Assembly (NCBI GenBank): GCA_018433775.1
Contig: JAHDQN010000016.1
Span: 1-64,000 of the forward strand
DNA: 64,000 nucleotides
Origin: Deltaproteobacteria bacterium
GTDB lineage: Bacteria > Desulfobacterota > Desulfomonilia > UBA1062
Direction: 5' to 3'
The translations under genes were made by a program, and so were the position numbers. Of this stretch, positions 35,221-46,600 are shown in pieces. The stretch's first letter is position 1, and the number at the start of each line of letters is the position of its first letter. The notes below the pieces were generated by a model. The model made no database searches. It saw nothing but the letters and a program-made list of their open reading frames with translations, and had not been told where the DNA came from.

Positions 35221-35916
35221 TCACTTCTGCAGGCTTTTCTGAATGGCGCTCTGAATCCTCCTCTGGAAGAGGCGCTTGAGAATATAGCCTCTCAGGAACT
35301 CCGCAACCCGCGCAATCTCGGTGGTGATGCGGATGTTCTCCTTGGCGGACGTGCCGTGCACGGCATCCCGCCGCAGCCTGATCTCATGGTCGATGATCTC
35401 ATTGCCGAGCCGGACATAGAAATCCAGCTTCCTGATATCCAGCCCGAAGTCCATGATCCTTTTGAGGATATCTCGCGCAAAGCGGATATCCTCCTGGTCA
35501 TAGAGCACCTTGCCCTTTTCCTGCATATAAGGCATCAGCAAGCCGGTTTTCTGCGCCAGCTGGAGCTGCTCATCGGTAAGCCCGGTCTGCTCGAGGAACC
35601 CGCTCTTTTCGACCATGACATTGCCGGTCTCTGACGACGACGCGCCGAACACGGCATCTTCGATGGCTTCGGCTTCTTCGAGGCTCAAGCCCTCATCCAT
35701 CCTCCTCAAGATGTTCCGGATGACCGAGAGGGGAAAATATTTTGTCTCCTGCAGATGGCGGATGGCCTGAATCCTCTCCACACACCTTTCGTCGTAATAC
35801 GCCATGCTCTTGTTGACCTTGGTGGGCTCGGGCAGAAGACCCTGCCTTACATAGTAGCGGATGGTGGACGGCGGGACACCGCTTCTCTTTGCGATCTCAC
35901 CGATTTTTATTTCCAT
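35221..35916 (-). CDS. MerR-family regulator with a duplicated MerR-like HTH
   Basis: The 231-aa protein has a clear N-terminal MerR domain: IGEIAKRSGVPPSTIRYYVR, GLLPEP, then YYDERCVERIQAIRHLQ. A second stretch (about residues 110-165: TGLTDEQLQLAQKTGLL, VLYDQEDIRFARDILKRIMD) aligns with the first and looks like a degenerate second winged helix. No cysteine cluster for metal binding is present, so a small organic or acyl ligand is more likely. Its own promoter carries the motif shared with both nitronate monooxygenase genes, which suggests autoregulation and control of those genes. AGGAGCTCC precedes the ATG. Confidence 0.88.
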   Translation of the reverse strand: MEIKIGEIAKRSGVPPSTIRYYVRQGLLPEPTKVNKSMAYYDERCVERIQAIRHLQETKYFPLSVIRNILRRMDEGLSLEEAEAIEDAVFGASSSETGNVMVEKSGFLEQTGLTDEQLQLAQKTGLLMPYMQEKGKVLYDQEDIRFARDILKRIMDFGLDIRKLDFYVRLGNEIIDHEIRLRRDAVHGTSAKENIRITTEIARVAEFLRGYILKRLFQRRIQSAIQKSLQK

Positions 35917-35935
35917 CTGGAGCTCCTTTTAAGCG

Positions 35936-35984
35936 TAAAGTGAAACTATAAGCTCTCCCTATAACTCATCGCACTGCTTTTTGT
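35936..35984 (-). promoter_or_regulatory. Autoregulatory promoter/operator of merR
   Basis: On the minus strand, TTGACA (near 35984-35979) and TTATAG 17 bases later form a good sigma-70 promoter. The motif TATAGTTTCACTTTA (35950-35936) follows, one base different in the core from the two monooxygenase promoters. Confidence 0.6.
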
Positions 35985-36286
35985 CAAAGGAGAGATAAAA
36001 CGGTTTTGCGCCGGAAATCAGCCATGCCGTCCGGGGGACGGATTCTGCGGGCAGGCGTTTTTCGATCGATGGCATGAACCCTTAAAAACCCTTCGATACT
36101 TTCCCGCAGCAAGTTTAAACAGGGATCAGGCCCCACCTTTTCAATCCCTGAAAACAAGCGGACCAAGAGGGAGGATTGAAGCGGATGGCCCGGATGCCGG
36201 GGACAGAACCGCGCCTCTGGTGCCGCTGCGGGAGGCCGGGCATCTGCTTTCCATCCGGCGGGCATCTATTCCCGCCGGGAGAGGTG
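35985..36286. other. Spacer with a terminator-like hairpin
   Basis: CCGGCGGG (36255-36262) pairs perfectly with CCCGCCGG (36271-36278) just after the protease stop codon. It is probably a transcription-end or mRNA-stability structure for the leftward protease gene, though no T-tract follows. No gene is supported in the rest. Confidence 0.55.
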
Positions 36287-37072
36287 CTATTTCCGGTAAT
36301 ACTTCATGGCCTCGGGAATCATCTTTTTGATGGCCTCGATCCGGGCCTGATCTGCAGGGTGGGTTGAGAGGAACTCCGGCGGCGACGGCTTGTCGGATGC
36401 GCTCATCATCCGCTGGAAAAAACCCGCAGCCTCTCTCGGATCGTACCCTGCCTTGGCCATGAGGACCAGCCCGATCTGGTCGGCCTCGTACTCCTGCCTC
36501 CGGCTGAAGGGCAGCACGACCCCCACCGTGCCGGCGATCCCATAGCCCAGGTTCAACGCCTGGATCGCTGTCGGGCTTCTGTTGGCAATTGCCGCATTGA
36601 GGCCCTGCTGGCCGAGCTGCAGGAGCAGCTGCTGGCTCATCCGCTCACCGCCGTGGCGGGCGATGGCGTGGCCGACCTCATGGGCCATGACGAACGCGAG
36701 ACCTGCTTCGGTTTTCGTATAGGGAAGGAGACCGGTATACACTGCCACCTTTCCGCCGGGAAGGGCAAAGGCGTTGGCTGTTTCGTCGTCTTGTATCGCC
36801 GTGAACTCCCAGTTGTAATCCGGCTGGTTGGAGACCACGGCTATCCGGGAGCCTACCCGCTTCACCAGGGCGTTTATCTGGGGGTCTTGCGATACCTGTT
36901 CTTCTGCCAGGATCTGTTGGTAGGCCTCGAGCCCCAGGGCCATTTCCTGCTGCTCGGGCACAAGCAGCAGCTGAGATCTGCCGGTCACCGGTGCAGTGGC
37001 GCATCCGGCTGCAAGAAGCATAACGGTCAGGGATATCACGAGATATCGGACCATGCTCGATACGTGTTTCAT
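36287..37072 (-). CDS. M48-family metalloprotease lipoprotein
   Basis: The 261-aa protein has a lipoprotein signal ending LLAAGC and a Ste24/HtpX-like M48 catalytic domain. The zinc motif is MAHEVGHAIARHGGER, and the third ligand region is FSRRQEYEADQIGLVLMAKAGYD. It resembles LoiP/YcaL/BepA-type periplasmic proteases involved in outer-membrane protein quality control. I start at the Met of MKHVSSM, with AGGAGG ten bases upstream. A later in-frame Met would leave a short signal. It is divergent from the giant repeat protein and could help quality control of envelope proteins, but that link is positional only. Confidence 0.92.
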   Translation of the reverse strand: MKHVSSMVRYLVISLTVMLLAAGCATAPVTGRSQLLLVPEQQEMALGLEAYQQILAEEQVSQDPQINALVKRVGSRIAVVSNQPDYNWEFTAIQDDETANAFALPGGKVAVYTGLLPYTKTEAGLAFVMAHEVGHAIARHGGERMSQQLLLQLGQQGLNAAIANRSPTAIQALNLGYGIAGTVGVVLPFSRRQEYEADQIGLVLMAKAGYDPREAAGFFQRMMSASDKPSPPEFLSTHPADQARIEAIKKMIPEAMKYYRK

Positions 37073-37427
37073 CTCCTTGTATCCTCCTGGCGTGTGATGC
37101 GAGACTCGTCTCGCCATGCAGACCCTTTACCCCCTTTTTCTCGCCATTTCAATGATACCGATGGCGGCACAGTATAAGTATACGGCCATTATCCCGCCTT
37201 GTCAAAGACCCCGGAGGAAAGCACCGCCCTGCATGATGATTCTCGGTTCATATTTTTTTGGAATTTCCTGATGAGAGTCCGGCCAATGGGTCTGTGATGA
37301 TGCTGTATAACCTTTTTTTCATTTTTTAATGAAATAATTTTCTCACACACTCCCGGGATAACGCGAAGTGATAAGGGTATATTTTATAAGGTGTGAATAT
37401 GCCTTGTAAAATACGGCATATCCTGCG
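37073..37427. other. AT-rich divergent upstream region
   Basis: The spacer between the protease and the giant gene is 553 bases long and clearly more AT-rich than its surroundings. It contains T- and A-runs near 37310-37400. Regulatory density is likely, but only the sigma-54-like site below can be argued from sequence. Confidence 0.5.
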
Positions 37428-37443
37428 TGGTACAAATCATGCA
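37428..37443 (+). promoter_or_regulatory. Candidate sigma-54 promoter of the giant gene
   Basis: TGGTACAAATCATGCA has GG and GC ten bases apart, as in the -24/-12 consensus (TGGCAC-N5-TTGC). The differences are T for C in the -24 element and A for T before TGC in the -12 element. Transcription would begin near 37454, about 170 bases before the start codon. Confidence 0.45.
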
Positions 37444-37625
37444 GAGTTTTGTAGGATCAATCATGATCTTCAGTGAGGCTGTGATATCTGATCAGGCTGT
37501 GGGGGGATAGTTTCAGTCATGAGTTGGAGGAGTACGAATACGCATTTCTCACCATATTTTCTCCATATTTCTCTTCCCGGTTTTCCGTCAGTGATTTCAG
37601 ACACAAAGGCTTAGGGGGGTCTTCC

Positions 37626-40600
37626 ATGGACGTAACCTGGAAAAGATTCTTTTTGACCACTGTTGCATTTGTACTTTTCATCGCTTTTCTGATGACCAGC
37701 GCCCATGCCGCGGTAGTAGCCGTCAATGCAGGCGGTGCCGCATACACAGCATCCGACGGCACCTCGTACCTGGCCGATGTCCATTTCACCGGAGGCAGCA
37801 CCTATACCGCAACTCAGGATATCGTGAACACGGGCGACGACCCCCTTTACCAGAGCCAGCGTTACGGCTTCGGGAGCGAGTTTTCCTACAGCATCCCCAT
37901 AGACGCCGGGATCTACGATATCACCCTCCACTTTGCCGAGCTCTACTACGACAACGCGGGGGACCAGATATTCGACGTAGACATCGAGCACGGAGAGTAC
38001 AGTCTCCAGGATATCGATATCCTGAACGAGGCTGATGGCAAATTCATGTCCTATACCAGAACCGTTTCTTCGGTGAATGTGTCGGACGGAGAGCTGAACA
38101 TCACTTTCTATGGTGCGCACGACGCATCCGTCTGCGCCATAGAGGTCAACCTGGCTGCGCCCACGGCAGAGATCTCCGCCAATCCCGGCACCATCGATGC
38201 AGGCCAGGACGTGACCCTTTCATGGGAAACCACCAATGCGACGGGCGTGAGCATCGACCAGGGCATCGGGATCGTAGACGATTCCGGATCGAGAACGGAA
38301 AGCCCTGCAGTCACCACCACCTATCGGATCACGGCGAACGGACCAGGCGGCACGATCACCGACAGCGTGACCGTGACTGTGAACACGCCGGCGCCCACGG
38401 TGATGTTCACGGACTCGTCTGCTTCCATAGTGGAGGGGAATCAGTACATCTTGTCGTGGGCCTCGGAGAACGCCACGAGCGCGAGCATCGACAACGGCGT
38501 GGGGCCCGTTGACCCGACCGGCGATAAGGGTGTTTACCCTGTTCTTACCACTACTTATACCATTACGGTCAGCGGCCCCGGAGGCACGGCTGCCGACAGC
38601 GTAACCGTGAATGTGCTTCCCCTTCCCACGGTGGATATCACGGCGGATCCCACCAATGTGAACATCGGGAGCTCATCGACTCTTTCTTGGACCTCCTCCA
38701 ACGCCACCTCGGTGACCATCAGCCCGGGGAATCTATCAGATGCACTGAGCGGAACGCTTACAGTCACTCCAACCGAAACGACCACGTATACCATAACAGC
38801 CACCAATGCCCATGGATCGCGTGAGGAATCGGTCATGGTCATGGTGGAGGAACCGCCCATCATCAAGAGCTTTACCGCCGATCATGTGTCCATCGTCAGG
38901 GGCTCGTCCGCTACCCTGGCTTGGGACACCGAGGGTGCGGACTCGGTCAGCATCGGTGACATCGGCACGGTTACTCCCGACGGCACAATGACCGTGACAC
39001 CGCTTGTCGATACTACATACACCCTCTCTGCAAGCAACCAGTCCTCGGATGGATTGCCGGTCACGTCCAGTGTCACCGTGGAAGTGAATGAGCCCTCGAC
39101 AGCGGGAATCACGGCAAGCCCCACCACCATCATTGCAGGACAGAATCAGACGGTCACCTTGTCCTGGAGCTCCACCAATGCTGAAAGTGCATTCATCCAT
39201 AATTCGGCAAGCGGCAGCAGCCAGAGTGTAGCTCTGAGCGGGTCCATGACTGTCTCTCCTGCTCAGACAACCACCTACACCCTGACCGTGGACGGCCCGG
39301 GCGGTGAAGCCACGCACAGCACCACGGTCACGGTCTACTATCTGCCCACGGTTTCCATAGACGCTGACGACGAGGATATCGCTGCCGGCGCTTCAACAAC
39401 TCTGCAATGGACATCAACCGATGCCACCAGTGCGTCCATCGAGGGCATCGGCCCGGTAAGTGTGAACGGATCGCTGGTAGTGACTCCATTGGTGACGACC
39501 AACTATGTCATAAACGTGACCGGACCCGGGGGTCAGGCAAGTGATAATATAACGGTCAATACGCACCCCGTGCCCACCGTGAGTATCACCTCCGACCTCA
39601 CCACCATCGATCCGGGCGGGTCGGCCGTGCTGAGCTGGACCTCGAGCAACGCCGCCACGGCCACCATCAACTCCGGGATCGGACATGTCAACCCTGTGGG
39701 TACGCTCGCTGTTTCACCCCTGGTCACCACCACCTACACCATCAGGGTCGAAGGCCTGGGAGGGACGGCATCGGACAGCGTGACCGTGAGCCTGAGCTCG
39801 CAGATGGCCGTTGCCATCAACTGCGGAGGTGGTGCATACACCGCAATGGACGGCAAGCGACACGCGGCCGACACCTACTATACCGGAGGCAACGTCTATT
39901 CCACAAGTCACGCGATTGCAGGCACCTCGGATGATATGATCTACCAGAGCCAGCGCTACGGATACGGCAGTGACTTCTCCTATGCCGTTCCCCTCGCGAA
40001 CTGGAACTACGACATCACCTTCCGGTTCTCGGAGATGTACTATGATTATGCGGGCGACCAGGTATTCAGCATCATCGCCGAAGACGAGCAGATCGTTGCT
40101 GATCTGGACATCCTCTCTCAGGCCGCCAAGTACACTGCCTATGACGTCACGGTCTCTTCCGTGGCAGTGTCCGACGGCGTGCTCAATCTCACCTTCAGCG
40201 GCCTGAACGACGCCGCGGTCTGCGCGATCGAGGTCACTCCCACCCCGCCTGCGGCAACCCTGACCGCATCGATCAACCCCATTATTGAGGGGACATCTAC
40301 GGTCCTGAACTGGACATCCATGGATGCTACGGTCGCCAGCCTCGACCAGGGTATCGGCACGGTTCCCTTAAGCGGGACAATAAATGTGTCTCCAGTGGTT
40401 ACCACCACCTACACCCTGACCGTGGACGGCCCGGGAGGCTTTTCTACCGTCAGTACGACCGTTACCGTGAATAATCTGCCCGTGATCAGCTCGTTTGCGG
40501 CAAGCCCTGTCACGATCACCGAAGGTGATTCCACCAATCTTTCCTGGACGACAGCCAACACAGTCTCAGCGAGCATCGACCTGATCGAGGAGATCATCGG

Positions 40601-43600
40601 GGTGATCGGCTCTGTCTCGGTCTCCCCGGTTGTGACCACCACATACATGCTCACGGCTACCAATCCGTATGGTTCACGTTCGGATACCGTGACCGTGATC
40701 GTGAACAACCTGCCCGTGATCAACACGTTTACGGCAAGCCCGAACCCGATTACCGAGGGTTTTCCTACCACGCTTTCCTGGACGACAACCAATGCCACAG
40801 GCGTAATTATTGATAACGGTGTTGGAAGCCTGAACACTTCAGGTTCGGTCGATGTCAGTCCGGAAGAGGAAACCACCTATATCTTAACGGCCACCAACGA
40901 CTATGGTGCACGTTCCGAAAGCGTCACCGTGAGCGTGGATAGGTTGCCGTCCGTAGACATATCCGCATCGCCGTCAACGATTCTTGAAGGGGCGGCGACC
41001 ACCCTTTCATGGACCTCGTTCGATACGGATACCCTGACTATCGAACCCGATATCGGGGTGTTTTTGACCCCGAACACCAGCGAATCAGTGAGCATTTCGC
41101 CTACCCGGACGACCGAATATCGGATTACTGCTGAAAACGAATATGGATTGCGCTCAGACAGCGTGATCGTGACCGTGAACAACCTGCCGGCCATAAGTTC
41201 GTTCATTGCCTCATCCTCAGCGATCATCGAGGGACAGTCCGCAAACCTGAGCTGGTCGGTCGCAGGAGCGGATTCCGTGAGCATCAACCAAGGGGTCGGA
41301 CTCGTGGACTTAACCGGCACCAGGGAGGTGTTTCCCGTTATCACAACCACTTACACACTGACTGCTGTCAACATCCACGGCACCCGTACGGCAAACGTCA
41401 GCATTGTTGTGGACCAGCTCCCCACTGTCAGCATCTCGGCCGTACCCAATGCCATCTCCGAAGGGGAGTACTGCACGCTCTACTGGAGCACGTTCAATGC
41501 AACAACTGCTGAAATTGACGAGGGTATCGGCGTCGTTACCCCGAACGTCATGGGGAACAGGGACAATGTCAGTCCGGTTGTCACAACCACCTATACCCTC
41601 ACCGCAGGCAATGCCAGCGGCACTAGGACAGCCAGTACAACCGTAACGGTGTACAGTGATCCGGTCATTGGTTCTTTTACCGCGGATTCAAATGCCATTG
41701 TGGAAGGAAGCCCGGCGATGCTGACCTGGTCCACCACGCACGCGGATTCCGCGAGTATCGACAACGGCGTGGGCGCCGTAGCTGTAAACGGCTCCGTCAC
41801 GGTCACCCCTGCCGTGACCACCACCTATACGCTCACCATAAGCAACCGTTACGGCTCGGCAAGCGAGAGTCAGACCATCACAGTCAATCACCTGCCCCTG
41901 GTGAGTTTGTCGGTGCAGCCCGGCACCATAGCCCGCGGGGAAAGCGCAACACTCTCATGGACAACGTCTAATGCGGAGACCGTAAGCATCGACAACGGCG
42001 TGGGCGCACAGACACCCAATACCGCAGGCACTTATACCGTGTCCCCGGAGCTGACCACCACCTATACCATCACGGCCGGAAACGATTTCGGTGAGAGAAC
42101 AGCAAACGTGACCGTAAACGTGAATACGCCGCCAACATTGAGCATTTCAGCGGATTCTTCTGTTATCTGCCAAGGAGATAGCGCAATCCTTACATGGAAT
42201 TCCACCGATGCCGACACCGTGAGCATCGACCGGGGTATCGGTACAGTGGACCAAAGCGGCTCCATGCCGGTCTCCCCCACAACTGACACCTCTTACACCA
42301 TTACCGCAACGAATGAATCCGGGACTTCCACCGCTGGTGTATCCATCACAGTCAATTCCGCTCCGGCAGCACAGATCACTGCGGATGCAGTTTCCATCAA
42401 CTCAGGGGAAAGCGTAACCCTGACCTGGTCCACCAACGGTGCTACAAACGCGATCATCAGCCCTGATATCGGCGAGGTGGACCTGAACGGCTCGCGGGAG
42501 GTCAGCCTTACAGAAGACACCACCTTTACCATTTCTGCGTACGGGTGCGGTGAATCGAGCGACAGTATATTCATCAGAGTATATAACCAGCCGACAGTGG
42601 CGATTTCCGCAAGCCCTGACACCATTACCCAAGGCCAGTCCAGCACGTTGAGCTGGACGACCAAAGATGCGACGAGTGTGAGCATCGATCAGGGCATCGG
42701 GGAAGTCGAAGAGAATGGGGATATCTCGGTGTCACCTCAGGGAACCACGACCTATACCATAACCGTGGAAGGCCCCGCAGGCCAAGGAAGCGACAGTGTC
42801 ACCCTCAATGTAAACAGACTGCCCGTTATCGATACATTCACAGCGAGCCCCACGAGAATAGCTCAAGGAGGAATCTCGACCCTCACCTGGACGACAACGA
42901 ATGCAACGAGCGCGAGCATCGATCCGATCACCGAGGAGATCGGGGTGAGCGGCTCCATCGATGTGAGTCCTTCCGTGACAACCGCCTATACCCTCAATGC
43001 CCTCAACAGTTACGGCTTGACGACCGCGGTCTTTACCGTGGTCGTGGGTGATGATGCCCCTGTCATCAATGCGTTCACGACTGACACCGAGTATGTAGTG
43101 TCCGGAAAAACCTGCACACTGTCCTGGTCCGTATCAGGTGCCGAGACCGGTGGGGTGAGCATCGATTCAGGCATTGGAGTTGTCAGCGAGATTGGCTCAA
43201 TGGAGGTTTCTCCGTCCGCGGGCATCAATGTCTATACACTGAGCGCCACCAATGGGGCCAGCATAACCGAGGCTACGGTAACGATCCATGCGGGCATCCC
43301 GCCGGAGGTGAGCATTTCTGCTTCCCCCAACCCGGTGGGCCAGGGGGGCGATACAACCTTGTCATGGGAGTCTGAGGGTGCGAGCACCTTGACCATTACA
43401 CCGGACATCGGCCCGGTCGATGCCGAGGGTTCCATGGTTGTCTCACCCGAGTCAGAAATCACCTATACCATTACAGGAACAAACCCCTATGGAACAGGCA
43501 CTGCAAACGTCACGATCGATGTGATTCCTCTTCCGGTCATCGACTCATTCACCGCCTCTCCGGATTCCGTCCCGTCAGGCGGATCTACGGAACTGAGCTG

Positions 43601-46600
43601 GGCAACTACTGGAGCGGATTCCGTAAACATCGATCAAGTAGGTGCAGTTGCCTTGACAGGTACCCAATCGGTCACTCCTGGTGTAACCACCACCTACATT
43701 CTTACTGCAACGAATTCATCCGGTTCGGTGACAAGGGAAATCACCGTGGTTGTGAACGACCTGCCCACGGTATCCATAACCGCAGATCTCACCACACTAA
43801 CCGAAGGAGAAACCAGCATACTGAGCTGGAATTGCTCCAATGCCGATATCGTCACGATCGACCGCGGGATAGGCATAGTGGCGTCGTCCGGCTCACAGGC
43901 GGTGACTCCAAGTGTCACTACGACTTACACCATTACCGCGACCAATGCCTACGGTTCCCTCACAGATTCCGTCACCGTATCTGTGAACACCCTTCCCCAG
44001 GTGAGCATATGGGCACTTCCCGATATGATCACCGGCGGTCAGTCGGCCACCTTGAGCTGGAGTTCTTCAGACGCCGATATCGTTGAGATAGATAACGGCG
44101 TGGGCATACAGACTCCCAATTCATCCGGTTCCCAGATAGTGGAACCCACGACAACCACCACCTATACGATCACGGCAACCAACGACTTCGGGACCCGGAC
44201 AGCGGGAGTGACCGTGACCGTGGGCACACCTCCCACCGTGAGTCTGTCTGCATCCCTGCCCACAATAAACCAAGGACAGAGCACTACGCTCTTCTGGAGC
44301 TCCACCGGCAGCGCCAACGTGAGCATCGACCAGGGTATCGGGAATGTCACTGCGTCAGGCAGTCTCGATGTCTCCCCGTTGGTCACCACCGAATACACAA
44401 TTCTTGCTGCAAGCGCCTTCGGCATGGCGCAGCAAAGCCTGATAGTCACTGTGAACAATCTGCCCATGGTGAGCATCGCGGCAATGCCCGAAGCCATCAA
44501 CTCAGGAGATCCATGCCAGCTTACATGGACATCCATCAATGCAGACATGGTGAGTATCGATCCGGGAATCGGGCCGGTTGCGCCCAATTCACAGGGCTCG
44601 CAGAGCGTGTCGCCGAGCGTGACCACCAAGTATACCATCACTGCAAGCAACGTGTTTGGATCGCAATTCCAGGAAGTTACTGTGGTCGTCAACGTGCTCC
44701 CCACCGTGAACATATCCGCATCTCCGTCCACGATCGACGAAGGAACATCTACCACGCTTTCCTGGTCTTCCACCAATGCCGACACCGTAAGCATCGACCA
44801 GGGAATCGGCCTGGTCGCAACGGAAGGGTCCATGACCGTTGCCCCGGTCGTGACCACGACCTACAAGGTTATCGCCACCAATGCCTTTGGCTCTCAGGAA
44901 GCCGAGGCCATCGTATTTGTGGGCAACTACCCGGTCCTGACGTTCTCGGTCTCTCCGACAAAGGTCAAAGAAGGCGAGTCCGCAGAACTGGCATGGTCCT
45001 GCACGGGCGCGGACGAAGTGACCATCGAACCAGGCATCGGGGTTCAGGCCGCCGGCGGCACCTATCCGGTATCCCCGGCCGAGACCACCACGTACACCAT
45101 CTCGGCAACGAACGATGTGGGCACCAGCACGGCCACCGCCACGCTCATGGTGGACAATGTGCCCACCGCGAACATATCTGCGGATGATACGAGCATTATC
45201 CAGGGAGGGTCCACAACCCTGTCCTGGTCAACCACGAACGCAGACATGGCGAGCATTGATCAGGGGATCGGCATAGTAACACCCAACATTGCCGGGTCTC
45301 GGGTCGAGTCTCCCACCGTGACCACCACCTACACCATCCTTGCCACGAATGCATACGGCTCTGCCAGTGATACCGTCACCATCACCGTGAGCGAGCAGCC
45401 CATGCCGACGGTGAGTATCTCTGCAGAACCGAACACAATCTTCAATCCGGACAATGTTTTACTGAGCTGGAATTCCACCAACGCAGATAGCGTGGAGATC
45501 GATCAGGGCATCGGCCAGGTGACGCCTGTGGAAGGAGGCTCGCTGGAAATCCCGGTAAATGAAACCACCACCTATACCATCACTGCGACCAACGCCTACG
45601 GTTCGGCAACTGACTTTGTCACTGTTGCCGTCGGTCAGCTGCCGGGCGTGAGCATATCGGCCACCAGGTCACCCATCACCCAGGGCGAATCCACCACGCT
45701 CGTCTGGGAATCCGTGAACGCCGATTCGTGCAGCATCGACCAAGGAATCGGGGACGTGGACTTGAGCGGAAACAGGGAAGTATCTCCTTTGGTGACGACC
45801 ACCTACACGATCGAGGCGACCAATGACAGCGGGCCTGTTACAGCGAGCGTCACAGTCGAGGTGAACGAGCTTCCGGTCATCGACACCTTCACCGCCGATA
45901 CGCCGTCGATCAACGAGGGGCAGTCGGCAACCCTTTCGTGGATGACTGCCAACGCAGACTCCGCGAGCATCGACCGCGGAGTGGGGACCGTATCGCCAAA
46001 TGGGTCTGTCATGGTCTCTCCCACAGTGACCACCACCTACACCCTGACCGCCACGAACGCCTATGGGTCGGACACGGCATTGCTCACGATCACCGTGACC
46101 CAGCTTCCCGCCGCGAGCATCACCGCCAATCCCGCTCAGATAGAAACCGGGGGCTCCACCGTGCTTTCATGGACCTCTTCCAATGCCACGAGTGTGACCA
46201 TCGAACCCGCCATCGGCATGGATCCTGTCCCCTTGAGCGGGTCCGTGACTGTCTGGCCCGAGGGAACCACGAACTATACGATCACGGCAATGAATGCCAA
46301 CGGATCGGTCACCGACTCGGTCACGGTTATCACGGGCGATGTTCCTATGGTCGATATCACGGCCACACCGGAATTCATCAGCCAGGGCAGCTCTTCCACG
46401 CTGAGCTGGACCGCTACCGGAGCGGACACCGTGAGTATTGACCAAGGCATCGGCACGGTTGCGGCCACCGGCACTCAGACTGTTGCCCCGGCAGCCACCA
46501 CCACCTATACCGTCACAGCGGGCAACGCCTACGGTACGGTGCACGCAAGCGCAACCGTCTCGGTCAGCCGGGTGCCCACGGTAAGCATGTCCGCCTCGTC

